A DNA stretch of 64,000 nucleotides from Scatophagus argus (lineage: Eukaryota > Chordata > Actinopteri > Scatophagidae). This document shows, piece by piece, positions 1-12,300 of the stretch. Location of the stretch: positions 19,417,019-19,481,018 of the forward strand of contig NC_058504.1 of assembly GCF_020382885.2 (NCBI RefSeq), read 5' to 3'. Under the pieces are notes generated by a model. It did no database searches. It saw only the letters and a list, made by a program, of their open reading frames with translations, and was not told the DNA's origin. Made by a program: the position numbers and the translations under genes. Numbering within the stretch: position 1 is the first letter of the stretch; every line of letters starts with the position of its first letter.

Positions 1-795
1 GCGTAGCAATGCATATCCTCCTAAGCTTCACTCTCTTGTGCAAATACGGTTACTTGTGGCTCCAAAAAACCAAGATAGCCATGATGGTAACACCAAAAGT
101 AATGATTACTAGTAAATGCTTGTAAAAATGAATCCAGAGGCAATTATCGCCTGAGTCAGCTCTGCAAAGCTTCACAGACAGCTGCAGAGCATACTTTTTG
201 TCTTTCAGCTCATTGTTGTGCCAGCATCAGTAGGCTGCTGTTTTTGAGACAGTCTCACCATTCTCCTCAGTATTTTTCCAGTAAAAAAATGTCTGAAAAA
301 CTCACTGTAAGCTAGCTGTCCAGCAACAAAGAGCAGATAGACTGAGCTGGCAGTTAGCTGGTGGGCAAATTAGAGCATTTAGTGGCTTAAGAGCCAAAAC
401 ATTTAATTATGAGTTGATCCAGACAAAAACAGAGCAAACAGGACTTGAGTTATACGCCAAAGTCAGTGCGACTGATTATTGTTGTTGGTGATAATATGGC
501 AGTGTTGTGTACAGTTTTCTTGGTGCTCTCCAGTGGTCAAAATGCAGGTTAAAGCAGGCTAACACAGTTTGCTACATTTAAGTCCAGTATTTACTGCGGG
601 AAATTCATACTGCAGCCTACCTGGTTAACCTGAACAACTTGCACTGAACTGCTCTGCTGTTGTTTTCTGCTTTGGAAGAATTAAGACTTTTTGTTGGTTT
701 AATAACATTGTTTTTTTCCACGGCAGGATCATTAGCCTGGCTTTCTTTTCTTATTTTTTAAGTCTTCCAGCGCTTCTCTATCAGATCATAGTGCC

Positions 796-1131
796 CTAAG
801 TGGACATTAACAGTCCGCCCCCACCTCTGGGCTTCTGATTCCTGCCAAGTTGCGTGGTTATATAACCTGTAAAGGAGAAGGTCAGCACCCAGCAGTCATC
901 GCTAATGGACACTTGGCACGGACGCGCACACAGCGTACATCTTGGCTGGTCCAGTTCGGAGCCGCGTGCGCGTGCGCCTGATAGTGCACGTATCAGAAGT
1001 AGGGCAGTGGCCGCGTTACCTAACTCACCCTGCAGAGACATCTGGGGAGTTCGAGCCGCCCCCTGACTGATTTGCAGCTTCCTGCAGGCTACGTGCGCAC
1101 ACTCACACGACTGTCGGTCATACACACGCAA
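796..1131 (-). promoter_or_regulatory. CpG-rich segment, possible promoter/first exon of a minus-strand neighbour
   Basis: This stretch is much richer in CG dinucleotides than its AT-rich surroundings and carries a GC box on the minus strand (GGGGCGG, near 1059-1066). An open minus-strand frame of about 110 codons crosses it, but I do not recognise the protein. A strong 5' splice site on the minus strand, GG|GTGAGTT with its last exon base at 1029, could end a first exon whose gene continues out of the window to the left. A palindromic TATATAA-like element lies near 858-869. The pattern fits a CpG-island promoter; the direction is inferred, and the reading frame may be an accident of high GC. 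Confidence 0.35.
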
Positions 1132-1206
1132 CTACTCGCTCATGTGTACACCCACTGCACACACAAACAGTTGGATCAAATTCTGGCCACACACGAGGAT
1201 AAAGAT

Positions 1207-1224
1207 ACACACACACACACACAC
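1207..1224. repeat. (AC)n microsatellite
   Basis: Nine AC units, at the edge of the CpG-rich segment. Confidence 0.8.
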
Positions 1225-1359
1225 TCACAACGCGGATGCGCACGCGTGTATCCATAATGACAAATGCATTATGCAAATCAATAGTGTAAAATTTTACAAA
1301 GTCGGCGTCATTCACAGTGTCATGAAATCCGATTTGATTAGTGCGCTGTAGCTTAAGTC

Positions 1360-2302
1360 TTCTTTAACCGTTTAGATATTTATTTTTTTATAATTTAGTA
1401 CTTTTGAATTAATGTTGTTAGACTTTGCTTGGGGACTTACAAGTCATACATGTTGATATTTTCATCTCAGTGTCCTAAGCAGTGATTTATTGAGCATTAA
1501 AGACATTTTAACCCAAAAGACTGTAAGAAAAATACATTTCTTTTAGAGTTCCACTGCAGAAACTGTGCACAGACATACAGACCGCAATTGAACGCAGAAA
1601 AGAAAAAAAAATATTTAATTTCTTCTTTACTGCACATTTTATGTACAAGACAAATTCTCAAAAGGCAATACAAAATTAAACAAAATGCATAAAACATATA
1701 GTTACTGTGAGCTAGATAGATTTAATTGATACAAAGGAAACTTTCTGTTGTGAAACTTGCCTTTCTTTCAGTGATGCTTTGCAGCAAACCAGTCTCCAAG
1801 TGGCTAGTTAGCAGTAAATTGATTTCTGTTACAGTGAAAATGTTTAATAACCCATGGCATGCTGACAACATATTGATGCACTGAAACAAATTAAAAACAC
1901 ATGAAAGTCAATGTGCCAATAGTTTCTCTTGATTCCTGAACAAATAACTTTGTGGAGTAAAAGGTTTCTAGAGGATGCTGTCGTTAAGTATTCAAAATAT
2001 CAAAAAAAGAAAATTAAAAATATAATTTACATTGACAATCTTTGAACATATTGGACGCACTCAGCACTCTATAACACAACAAACATCATTAGTTAAATGT
2101 CTGTGGATTATGTTACAAGAAATACATTTGTCTAAAGAAGTTGATACAGAGCAGTCTGAGGAATTGTGGATCAGCAAATTTTTTTTACCAGAATCACAGT
2201 TAGTTCAGCAAACTTTCATCCGGCTTGACTTGGATGCTATCCTGCTCTGCTATGGTCACAATGTTTTTCCACATTCCTCAAAATGCAAGCATGTATCTAT
2301 GA

Positions 2303-2333
<31 letters not shown>

Positions 2334-2855
2334 TTTAGTTTACCCTACTTTAACCAACTTTCTGTGAATAAAGGATCCTCCTTATAAAATAATGTCTCTT
2401 TTTTTCCCCTCCCTGAAATATTTTGTGTTATCAAATGGAAATATCTGCATTACTTCAGATAAAAAATAATATCCTCTGCTGTGAGACTACAGGTATTTTC
2501 TTTCATTCAGGCACCTTATAACACACTAAGACTGTTGGAAAAAAAAATATGAATCCACTTCAAGTAAGACGTGTTAACTTTTGAAATCCTACCCTGTCGC
2601 TGAGAAAACATCAATGTACAACATGAGGACTTAAAAAAGAGTTAAACTGAACCAACTTTCTCTCTGATTGGAGGGTTTGTACCAATCTGAAGCCTTAAAC
2701 CAGGATAGAAACCAGGAAGTAAGAAAACAACAGAAAACATTAACTCCTTGTGTGCAAATGCATTCTGGTCCATCCAGACTCTCAGCCCACTTAAACCCTC
2801 TTTCAGATCTTTTTTGAGCCAGTCTGCTCACTAGATCTTGATCAAACTGAGTCCA
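1360..2855 (-). other. 3' UTR / 3' flank of the CRACD-family gene
   Basis: This is AT-rich, non-coding sequence directly downstream of the stop codon of the minus-strand CRACD-family gene. Candidate polyadenylation signals on the minus strand (TTTATT read on the plus strand) lie at 1486-1491 and 1379-1384. Which one is used cannot be decided from sequence. A (CA)n microsatellite lies inside. No coding region was recognised. Confidence 0.4.
2303..2331. repeat. (AC)n microsatellite
   Basis: About 14 AC units within the presumed 3' UTR/flank of the CRACD-family gene. Confidence 0.9.
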
Positions 2856-3340
2856 TCACTGGACAATCTGAGGCATCTCACTCCAGGCTTTGGCCTTCTT
2901 CTTGGCCAAGGCCATCCAAGGCGGCTCATCCTGTGGCAATGCTGGAGGAGGCAGCCCTCGCTGGGAGGACGGGATCTGACTGGAAAGCCCAAGAGCTCTC
3001 GGACTGGACTTTTCTGGGGTGGTTCTTGATGAAAAAGGAGGGGAAGTAACTGTTGTGCTGTGGGGCTGGGGAGTCTTGGATGAGGTGGCAGTTTTGGAGA
3101 GAGATGTCGAGCTTGTGCAAGAGGGAGATTTTTGGGGAACAGGGACGGGAGTAGGGGGTGACAAGGATCTCTGGGGTGGGGGTTTTGTGGAGACAGGGGG
3201 AACCTGGGGTTTTGGAGGGACAGGGCAGGGGAGTGACTGGGATTTGGGAGGTTGAAATGGTACTGGAGTTGGAGGAGACAGAGCTCTCCTGGCCTCATTT
3301 TCTGCAGACACTGAAGGGTTACTGGTCTCCAATGAACTGA
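2856..3340 (-). CDS. cracd-like: CRACD-family gene, last coding exon (16)
   Basis: Encodes residues ~1219-1379: a Ser/Pro/Lys-rich linker with repeated PP-x-P stretches, then the conserved C-terminus EPPWMALAKKKAKAW, ending in PQIVQ and TGA (2856-2858). The acceptor is a poly-T/C tract plus CAG at 3341-3343. The exon starts with the last two bases of a split Val codon. The family's C-terminal signature is the strongest single identifier here. Confidence 0.9.
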
Positions 3341-6300
3341 CTGGAAGAAGAAAAAAAAAAAAAATAGATGCGCACATGTTAAACAAGCAAAACCACAGAA
3401 GCATTTTCTGAAGGAAGTGCTTTGTGTGTTGATGCAGACTGTGATGATTTTTGCATAACTTTATTATCATATGAAATTACATTGACTTTAATGTATTTCA
3501 AATGAGAATGAATGGAGGTTTTAATGCTTTATGTTATATAACTTATTAGCATTACTTACAGGTATTATACAGTAGGATTGGAGGCCCCTATAGACTCTCA
3601 GCCATTACATAATTTGTAATAATTCATAAACTATGCATGCTATTGTAATAACCCAAAGAATAGCTAATCAGTATGCCAAAATGAACATTTTAAAATATGA
3701 ATAGAGTAGTACATTGTACAGTGACTGGGATGTAAACACAACAGATGCCAGAGGAATTATTTTTGAAATTTGCTAAAATCAAAAAGTATAACAGCTATCA
3801 GGAGGTGCATATCAAAAGTGAGAAAATGTGGTAGTCCAATAAATAACAGTTATGCAGATGTGATAAACATGGCAGAAATTCTGCATGCAGCAAAATATGA
3901 ACAGTATTAGTAGCACAATTTTAATTCGAGGTGAGCAGGTGAAAAGAGGCATAAAAGAATAATAAATAGTTTTGCTGCTGCACACTAGACTGAGGAACAG
4001 TCGTGTGTCAAAGCAACACAGTTTATCAATATGGGGATCTCTTGTCCTGTATAGTTGGTTTGTTATCTTCTACCTGTTCTGAGACATGCAATTTGTATTG
4101 TCAAATTATTTTTATCACATTCAGCTGCAAAACCTCAGTTGTATTTTTGATGAATTGTTACTTTGATCAGTCATGTCTGTGTGAGCCAGTTGTCACATGT
4201 AGTCCATTCAAACATCATGTATCTCAGAGAACATAAAGTATGAATGTCAAAATGTGAGGTGAAGTGTTGGGTCAGTAGCAGAGTTAGTCCACAGGAGGGA
4301 GCCATTGCATCAGTCTAAAGTTGTTTAGTTGTACTAAGTTGATGTGCAGAACCAACAGAAGGAAAGTGTTCAGTTCAAATTTCAATTAGACCAAACAAAA
4401 TAAATCCTGCTTCCATGCTGCGGCTCATGCATCTTTTCTAAATTAATTTTGGCAGGAAAATATCTGGTGAGCATGTGTGTGTGTGTGAGTGTGGATGTGT
4501 GTTCCTGTAGTTTGGGGACAAAAATGTGTTTACAGTCACATTGTGAGCACCTGCCTTACTTATAGAGACAAAACTCACGTCCCCACAATGTAAATCATTA
4601 AATATTAGGATGAAGACTTGAGTTAGGGTTAGGCTGAGGTTAGACATTTATCTAATGATGTTTATTGTTATGTCTAGGTGGTGGTTAAGCCTCCAAATGA
4701 ATGTCAGTCTATATAATGTCACCGGAAGTGATGGAAACACGACTGTGTGTGTGTGTGTGTGTTCTGACCTTTGCCGGTGGCCTCGGCTGTTTTCTTGCTG
4801 TGCTCCCTGCTCACAGCTGAGCTGACATACATTGGCAGTGAACTCTTCTTCTCTTGTTCCTCCTGGCGACAGAGAGCAGCACAATTATATAGATGTATGT
4901 GTGGTGATGTAAAATGGAAACAGCAGGGATAAAGACTAAAACACAATACAGAATCATCCCATCCTTTTGTTTTATTGTCTGCAACTGTACCTAACAGGCT
5001 GTAGATCACAATGTAGTTATGTCCCTTTGGTTTGACTGTGGCAGAATAATGTTAAACTGAAACCGTAATCAGTGACATTCATGATTTGTTATGATGCTCA
5101 TAATGATATGCAACTCTTACATCGGGTTGCCCCTTAGAGACTAATGCAAATAAATTAGGTTATAACAAATAAGTTATTAGGTATAATTTTCTTCTCGGTT
5201 TCCATTTTGCCACTCCTCATTTGAGTCTACATAAAACCCATAAGTGATCACACACACACACATTACCTTCTTAACAGTTATCTCCTCCAGTGAGTTTTCT
5301 TTATAGATCTTCTGCTTCTGTTTGGCCACAGAGATCCAGCTGGGAGAATCAGATCCAGCAGAACCCCCACGAGCTGCAGCTGGCTCTGAATCAGTAACAC
5401 AGCAGATACACTGAAACCGTTTACTCTTTTACAAGCGTGATTTAGTCCAAGTTTTGAGCAATTACATGAGACTCAGTATAAGATCAGTGTGTGAGAGAAT
5501 GCTGTGTGTTTATGTGGGTGTACACACCTGAGATGCGCTTGTTTTTCACAGCACTGTCTCCATGTACGTCTGGTTTTTTAGGGAGGGCAGGCTTGTTGCT
5601 GACTGGCTGACTTATGGAGGGTTTGACACTGATTGGCTGAGGTAAGTCAACTTTACAGCTGGTTGGTTGAGCTGGTGACTCGACGGCATGCTGAATATGA
5701 CAAAATCAGATAGTAAGCACAAAATTCAACACAAAATATCCCCTCAACTTAAGTGATTGTTTTAGTCACCTTGGGGCAGCTATGAACGAAAGACTGAGGC
5801 ATCAGAAAGTCAGTGAGGCAAACATGAAATTGTCATGACTAATGCCACCTTCCACATACAAGCAGTCATTTGAGCTTTAGTTAAATGTTGGTTGTTTCTC
5901 CTTTAATGTCCTTAAATCTCTTAGATGGGTGAATAAAGCATCTAAAGTTTTTCATGCATTTTGTTAAAGAGGTAAAAGAAGTTCAGATTCCTGCAGAAAT
6001 CAAAAAGATTAAACTGCTTCAGTGCATGAAACACCATCAGCAGTCACGACAAAGTCGGAGTAATCACCTCTGTGCTGTCCTCCTCTGAGCTGTGGCGATG
6101 AAGAACTGATGTCTTCCTCAGCCGCACTCCAAATGGATTGTCGGGATTTCCCTCCACTATGACAGCACTTTCTACACGGTGGAAAAGTTGGTCTGTGGTT
6201 TAACTTTATTTTAACTCAGACAGCATGCTCACCTCACATGACTTAGAGCAGGATACTCTTAAATGTTTGCAGGGACAAGAGAAAACATGATAATTTAGGT

Positions 6301-9300
6301 CTCTTAAACAGGGCAAGAACAGGTCAAGTATCCAAATAAAAAATCTTAAGAATCTACCTTTGAACAAGTCCTTGCCTTCTGTGCTCGCAGCAGCTGAAGC
6401 TTGAGCTTTAACTGGAGATGGAGGCGATGTTGTACTGCTTTGTGGTTTGGCTGTTGTGGCCCCTGCATTCCTCACTCTACCAGGACTCAACACCACTTCA
6501 ACCTGAGCCGAACTCGCTGGCTCTGCTTTCACTTCAGGATCCTTCTTAGTTGTAGCCTCAACCTCCATACCTCTAGGTGCTGTGGCGGTGGATGATGAAG
6601 AGGAGACACAGGCAGGCGGGGAGGAGGGTGGAGTCAAATTTTCTTTGACTTCCTCTACAGAAAGTGATCTTTGCCAGGCGGGGGTGATGGTGAAGCGGGC
6701 TTTGCTCTGATCTGAACCCCTGGGCAGCTGGCTGATTGTTTCATTTTCAGCAGCAGGAGGTTTAGCTTCTTCCACAGCTGACTTTTGTTCTTCTTTTACT
6801 GTTTCCAAAGTGTCAGCTTGTTTTTCCTCTGTGGAGACTGTATTTTGCTCTGTGGAGACTGTATTTTGCTCTGTGGCTTCAACGGCATGGAGAGGTGTCT
6901 CACTTTCTTTGGGATATGCAGCAGTTGGGGACTGCTGAAAGAAAGATGTGACTTTCTCTGAGCTTGGAGAGCATAGATTTATATGGAGAGTGGTAGTGCT
7001 GGTCTTACTGGGAGTAGTGGTTCCACTTTCTTGCAAGGGAGTCTCATCATATGACTCCGGTAGAGACAAAGAAGAAGGCTTGGAAGAAACATGAGCTTGC
7101 TCGGTGGCTTCAGTTTGATCTTTTTCTACTTGCTGACTGATGTCTAAATGGGATATTTCTACGCCTTCTTGCTCCACATCTTGCTCAGTCTGATCTGTAT
7201 CAGGTTGGTTTGTTTCACCATCCTCCTCTTGTTCTGCATGGTCGATCTCTACACCATCCTCTGTCTCTTCTTCATCTTCCCTCTCCTCTTCAAAGCTCTC
7301 TCTGGAAGCTGCTTGACTCTCATGCACTAAGGTAATCACCTGATCACCCAACTCTGTGGGGATTTCATCATCATTTGTGTGTTGTGGGGTTAACATGGTG
7401 TCATCTCCAGCCGCAATGTCTACACCCTGATCTGCCTCCTGCAGCCCCACAGTGATTTTACCTCCATCACCTGCTGAACCAGGAGGGACCTCTGTCATCT
7501 CTTCTGCATCATCCCTGTCTTCTTCAGTCACTTCCACTGCCTCCTCTACACTCTCCTTTGCATCAGTCTGCTCCACTTCTATCTGTTCATCGCCCTCCTC
7601 CCTCTTCTCTTGACCCTCCTCGTCCATCTCTGGCTCCTTCTCAAGCTCTATCGCCTCCTCTCCCTCACTTTCTTCTTCTTCTTCTTCTTCTTCTCCTCCT
7701 CCTCCTCTTCTTCCCTCTTGCTCTGCCTCGTTGACAGTGTTGACTGTAAGTATATCATTTTGTTGCTCTGGTTCGACTTCCTCTGCCTCCTCTTCTTCTC
7801 CTTCCTCTTTTTGCTGGGGGGGTGAAGGACAGAGAAAAATAAGAGCCTCAAGGAAGAAACAAAACGATTTGTTCTTTACTAGCATATGCAAGTGAGTCAA
7901 CAAAAACTCTGCCATTTACCAGTTTCCTAGAATGATTTCTCACATATGAACAACAGTCACTAGTGCTCCAGACTTCTTGTATGAGTCACGTACAGAAAGT
8001 GCTTTCTCCTCACTTCTTTGACTTAAAGTGCTTATTTAAGTTTTGCAAAACTTTGTAGCAACTTTCAGCTTGTTTTTGGTTTTCCAGTCCATGATATTAC
8101 TGTTTTGGTTCACTCTCTTGATGTTTTATTCAGCCATTGAATACTCACCCCACTGATGATGGAAATTTGGGGTTTCTTAGTCCACAAAACATTTCATTTT
8201 AAACATTTCTTTCAGAGCTTCTAATAGCACTGTTGACTATGCTAAATTTGTTTTTGCATATTTGTTTCCAGCAGCAGGACTCAAAGTTTTGTGGTTAGAA
8301 AATCTTTTGGCGCTATGCGAATGAATAAATTGGGCAGAACAAATAGACTTGTACAGTAACTTTGGTGTATCCTCAAGTAAAAGCAAAAGTAAGAGAGGTT
8401 TAGAATAAGTCCATCATTGTGTTCTCTACAAAATAAACAGTTTTACTGTTAAATCTACTTAAATCACAATATTACAAATGAATCAGATACTTACACCATG
8501 TAGACTGAACTGTTCCACTGCTGATTCTGCATCCTCATCATCGACTCTCTGCTCTTCTTCAACATCTTGACAAGAAGGCGCACTCGTGCTTGAAGCGACA
8601 GCCTCTTCCTCTTTCTCAATGTTCTGATCTGACAGGAGGGAGCCAGCAGGAGCAGCCTGGTGACTGACAGGCTCGTCCACTTCTGCCTCCTCTTCCTTCA
8701 CCTCCTCTCCTTCTTCTACTTCGACATATTCTCGTTCCTTTTCCTTCACCTTCTCCTCCTCCTCCTGCTCCTGGACAATACCCTGAGTCTCAATGCCCAA
8801 AGAGCAAGAGACAAGAGGAGTCTTCAAGGAGCTAAGCACCTCCTGTAAGAAGGAGCTCTCCTCCTCTCTGTTTTCTTGGATGCCATCTTCTTCTCCTCTT
8901 ATCTCCAAGTCACTTTCTGCCCTGTTCTCCTCTCCTCCATAAGTGACTCCTGGGGGGTCCAGCAAGTGCTCTCTCGGACCAGCAAGGGGCTCTGGTCTGG
9001 CTCTAAAACAACATATCAAAGGATCAGCTTGATAAAAGGAGAAAACAAAAACAAATGGGAGGAAAAAACAAGGAGAAAATGATGTGTAATCACCTGAGAC
9101 TGTCCGGAGAGGAGGCTCTCGAGCTGGGTTTGGAGGAGGGCGGGGGCTGGGCGTCTAGGGCTTCCTCCTCTGAGAGACAGAGCTCAGGAAGACAGGAAGT
9201 GTCCGGGCCGTGAGAAACATCCTGTTCAGAATCTGACCCGTCCTCTCTCTCCTCCCTCTCCTCATTATCTCTCGACAGGAATTTTTTGGAATTCTGCGGT

Positions 9301-12300
9301 TGTTCTTCCTCCTCTTCTTCCTCTGCCTCCTCCTCCGCTTCCTCCCCCGCTTCCTCCTTCTCCTCCTCATCTGCTTCTTCCACCTTTGGTTTCATCTTAT
9401 CATCACTTACAACTGGATGACAGACAGAAGCAAAGGTCTCAGAGATCAACATAAAGTGAAACAGCAAGCATATGAAAGTCCGTGGTTGCCAGTGCAAAGA
9501 TGAAATAATTTAACTCAAAGACTCATTATCAATCAATATGCACAAAAATAAATGTAAAAAGCCCAAATCCATTGCCATATTTGAAAATGCCAAAATCAAA
9601 CTTAAAGAGAGAAAACTGAGTGCACCCCTAAACATGTTACCACCGTAATGGCAATTAGGTTAAATGTGAAACTTCTCCAGTTTAAATTAGTGGACAACGT
9701 GTAAGCTCAACTCAAAAATAAAACTACAAAGTTAAGCACTTGAATTTTTAACATATCCTACTTTAAGCTAACTTATAATGAAACTGAACATTTTCATAAT
9801 GGCAGGATTCTGCAGGGCCTCATTTTAAAAAACATGTATTTTTTGGTCATTATGGCAGTGTCATATTCAGGAGTACACTGAAACTTGACTTTACTTAATT
9901 ACAAAGTTGGGAGTAATTATTTCAACACCAAAACCAAACCAAAACCTATTATTTTTTTTCATTTGATTAAATGAAATCATTCTAATATTGAGTGGTCAGA
10001 GATCTGACTTATTTGACTTGAAGTTAAAAAAGTGTGCTGACCTTCTGTTGTCTTCTGTTGCTCCTGCTCCACTGAAGCTTCTGTTATGGAGGTGTTCACT
10101 GGGTTCTCCACCACAGAGTCTCCCTCTGCTTTCATCTCCACCCTCTGTAGGGACAGAAGACATTAACTGTGACACTCTCAGTTATCACTGGGATGGTCTC
10201 GCTGAAGCAGTGATCCAGTGTGACACTCTATCAAGCAAAGGATGCAGGTTAAAACCACTAAATCAGTAATCATTTAACCTGCCGAAGTGCCTCTGAGCAG
10301 AATACAGGTTCTATGTCTGACCAAATCACCTGTGACAGAATGGGTTTATAGTGTGTTTATGTTTGTGTGTTTGCATGTGTCTGAAAGTCTTACGCTCATA
10401 GGTTTCCTCTTGTTGCAAGCTTTATATCTCAGGCCCAGCTTGTGTTTGGCAGCAGAGTTATCCAGACAGCCAAAGGGACTGGCTGGCTGACTGAAGTCCC
10501 CTGGAACCACCAGGGGGCTCATTGCTCTACTGGAGGTAGCACAGGACAGCTGGGAGGAGAAGGAGACGGTACAGTAGACAGAAGGTTTTACTAAAAAGTT
10601 TCACTAATAACTAGACAAACAGTTATTAGCTGGAACTGCTTAAGCTGGAACCCAACCAACACTCAAATTTGCGTTATCCACCTCCACCTTTGACGGAGCA
10701 CCATTGACAAAAGCTGAGCTTTGTCCCCCCCCCCCCATGTCCTGGGAAAATTGTATCCACATGTCACTGTATTCACAAGGTCCATCTAGACAGAGCTGCT
10801 GACGTCACAGATTTGAGTCAGTGCTCTCAATCTTGTTCCCGGCTTTGAGAAACTAAACAGTTGAACACTGGGGAGATGGAGGAGTAGAGGCTGTTGATTA
10901 TTGTGAATGTGGATTTTTACTAAAATGATGAATGGAGCAGATAAAGAACCCAGACCAGCAAAGAGAGGGAATGAGAGAGAAGGAGTCCAGCTGTATAAAT
11001 ATTAGCCGTCCTTATCTGCAGGACCAACACTCACTCTGTCATCACAGAAGTACCCGTCTATCTCTCTCCTCAAACGTCCACCACTTTAATCCATCAAAAA
11101 AATAAAGTTACCAGGGACCATATTTTTGTCTCAATACATGCTTGGGCTAATTAAAGGACAGTTTCAGGTGACACAACTCTACCAAAACATCTCAAAATGT
11201 CCACAGAGATCTGTGACTTTTTTATACACTGCTTTCAAGTTTTCCAGATATAATTTGGGATGTTTTGGAGGTCCACACTTTGCTCAAATCGTTGTTTTGG
11301 CAGAACCTTCAGACATGGATATCTGAAAATATGGTACGTTTTCATGATCTTGGGGTGAACTAACCTTTCAAGACTCATCATCATCATCATCATCATTATT
11401 AACTGATTGCATGTAGAACTCACAAGACAAGATTGTAGAGTATTTGGTGGAATATGATCACAGCTAACCCTTTTTTGACATCTAGTTCTTTGTTATTTAT
11501 GGAGTTTTCGGGTCTGTATGTGTATGTGAGTGTGTGTGTGTGTGTGTCAAACACTGTAACTACAAGCAGACGCGCTGACTGCCACAGAAACCATTGGAAT
11601 GCGGTCTGAACACACACACACACACACACACAGAGTGGGTCAGTGGAATAACATGTACAGTATTAGAGCCAGAGAAAAGCGAAAGAAGGTCAGAAAAACA
11701 GAGACAAGGAAATAGAGAAAGGGACATACAGAGGAGGAAGAGGTCGAGAAGCAGACTTCCATTTAAGGTTTGAAGAGCAGTTTGAGGGTTGGTTGTGACC
11801 ACACCCACCACCACACACACACACACGCACCCTAAGGTCCATCTTTAAGCATCACACACAAAGCACATGACAGCATGTTATTTACTGAGCTACATATACA
11901 GAACGTTTTTGTGTTTGTGAATTTACTGTATGAATCACAGCTGCAGGACATTGTTACTAACTTATCAAGCTGTCACTTTTATCCAAAGCAGCTTACAGTG
12001 AGTCCTTGCAACCACGTGGATACAACCCAAAAATTGCTACAATCACATAAGTACGTCACCTTCACTGAATGTGCTGAATTGGGTCAGGAATTTTTTTCTC
12101 TAAACTTTCATGTCAGAATCGAGGCAAATATTTAAAAAAAAATGTCAGTGAGAATAATAGAAAGAAGGAAGTAAATATCCATTTGAGTTTCAGTCCCATC
12201 CATCCTTCCATCCATTTTCTATACTGTTTTTATCCATCAGGGTTGCAGGGGGCTGGAGCCTTTCCCAGCTGACTACAACGAGAGGAGGGGTTCACCCTGG

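Noticed and set aside
2838-3340. Open frames on the plus strand opposite the last CRACD-family exon
   Set aside because: They are shadows of the proline-rich minus-strand exon: G/W-rich low-complexity protein with no family similarity.
7610-7825. Hydrophobic plus-strand frames over the acidic exons, also at 8660-8848 and 9300-9503
   Set aside because: Antisense of GAA/GAG-coded Glu runs gives Leu/Phe/Ser-rich frames that mimic membrane proteins; they are not real genes.
11560-11826. Minus-strand frame with CVCVCV runs
   Set aside because: Translation of a CA/TG microsatellite; the same holds for similar frames at 2032-2367, 27059-27385 and 58650-58995.
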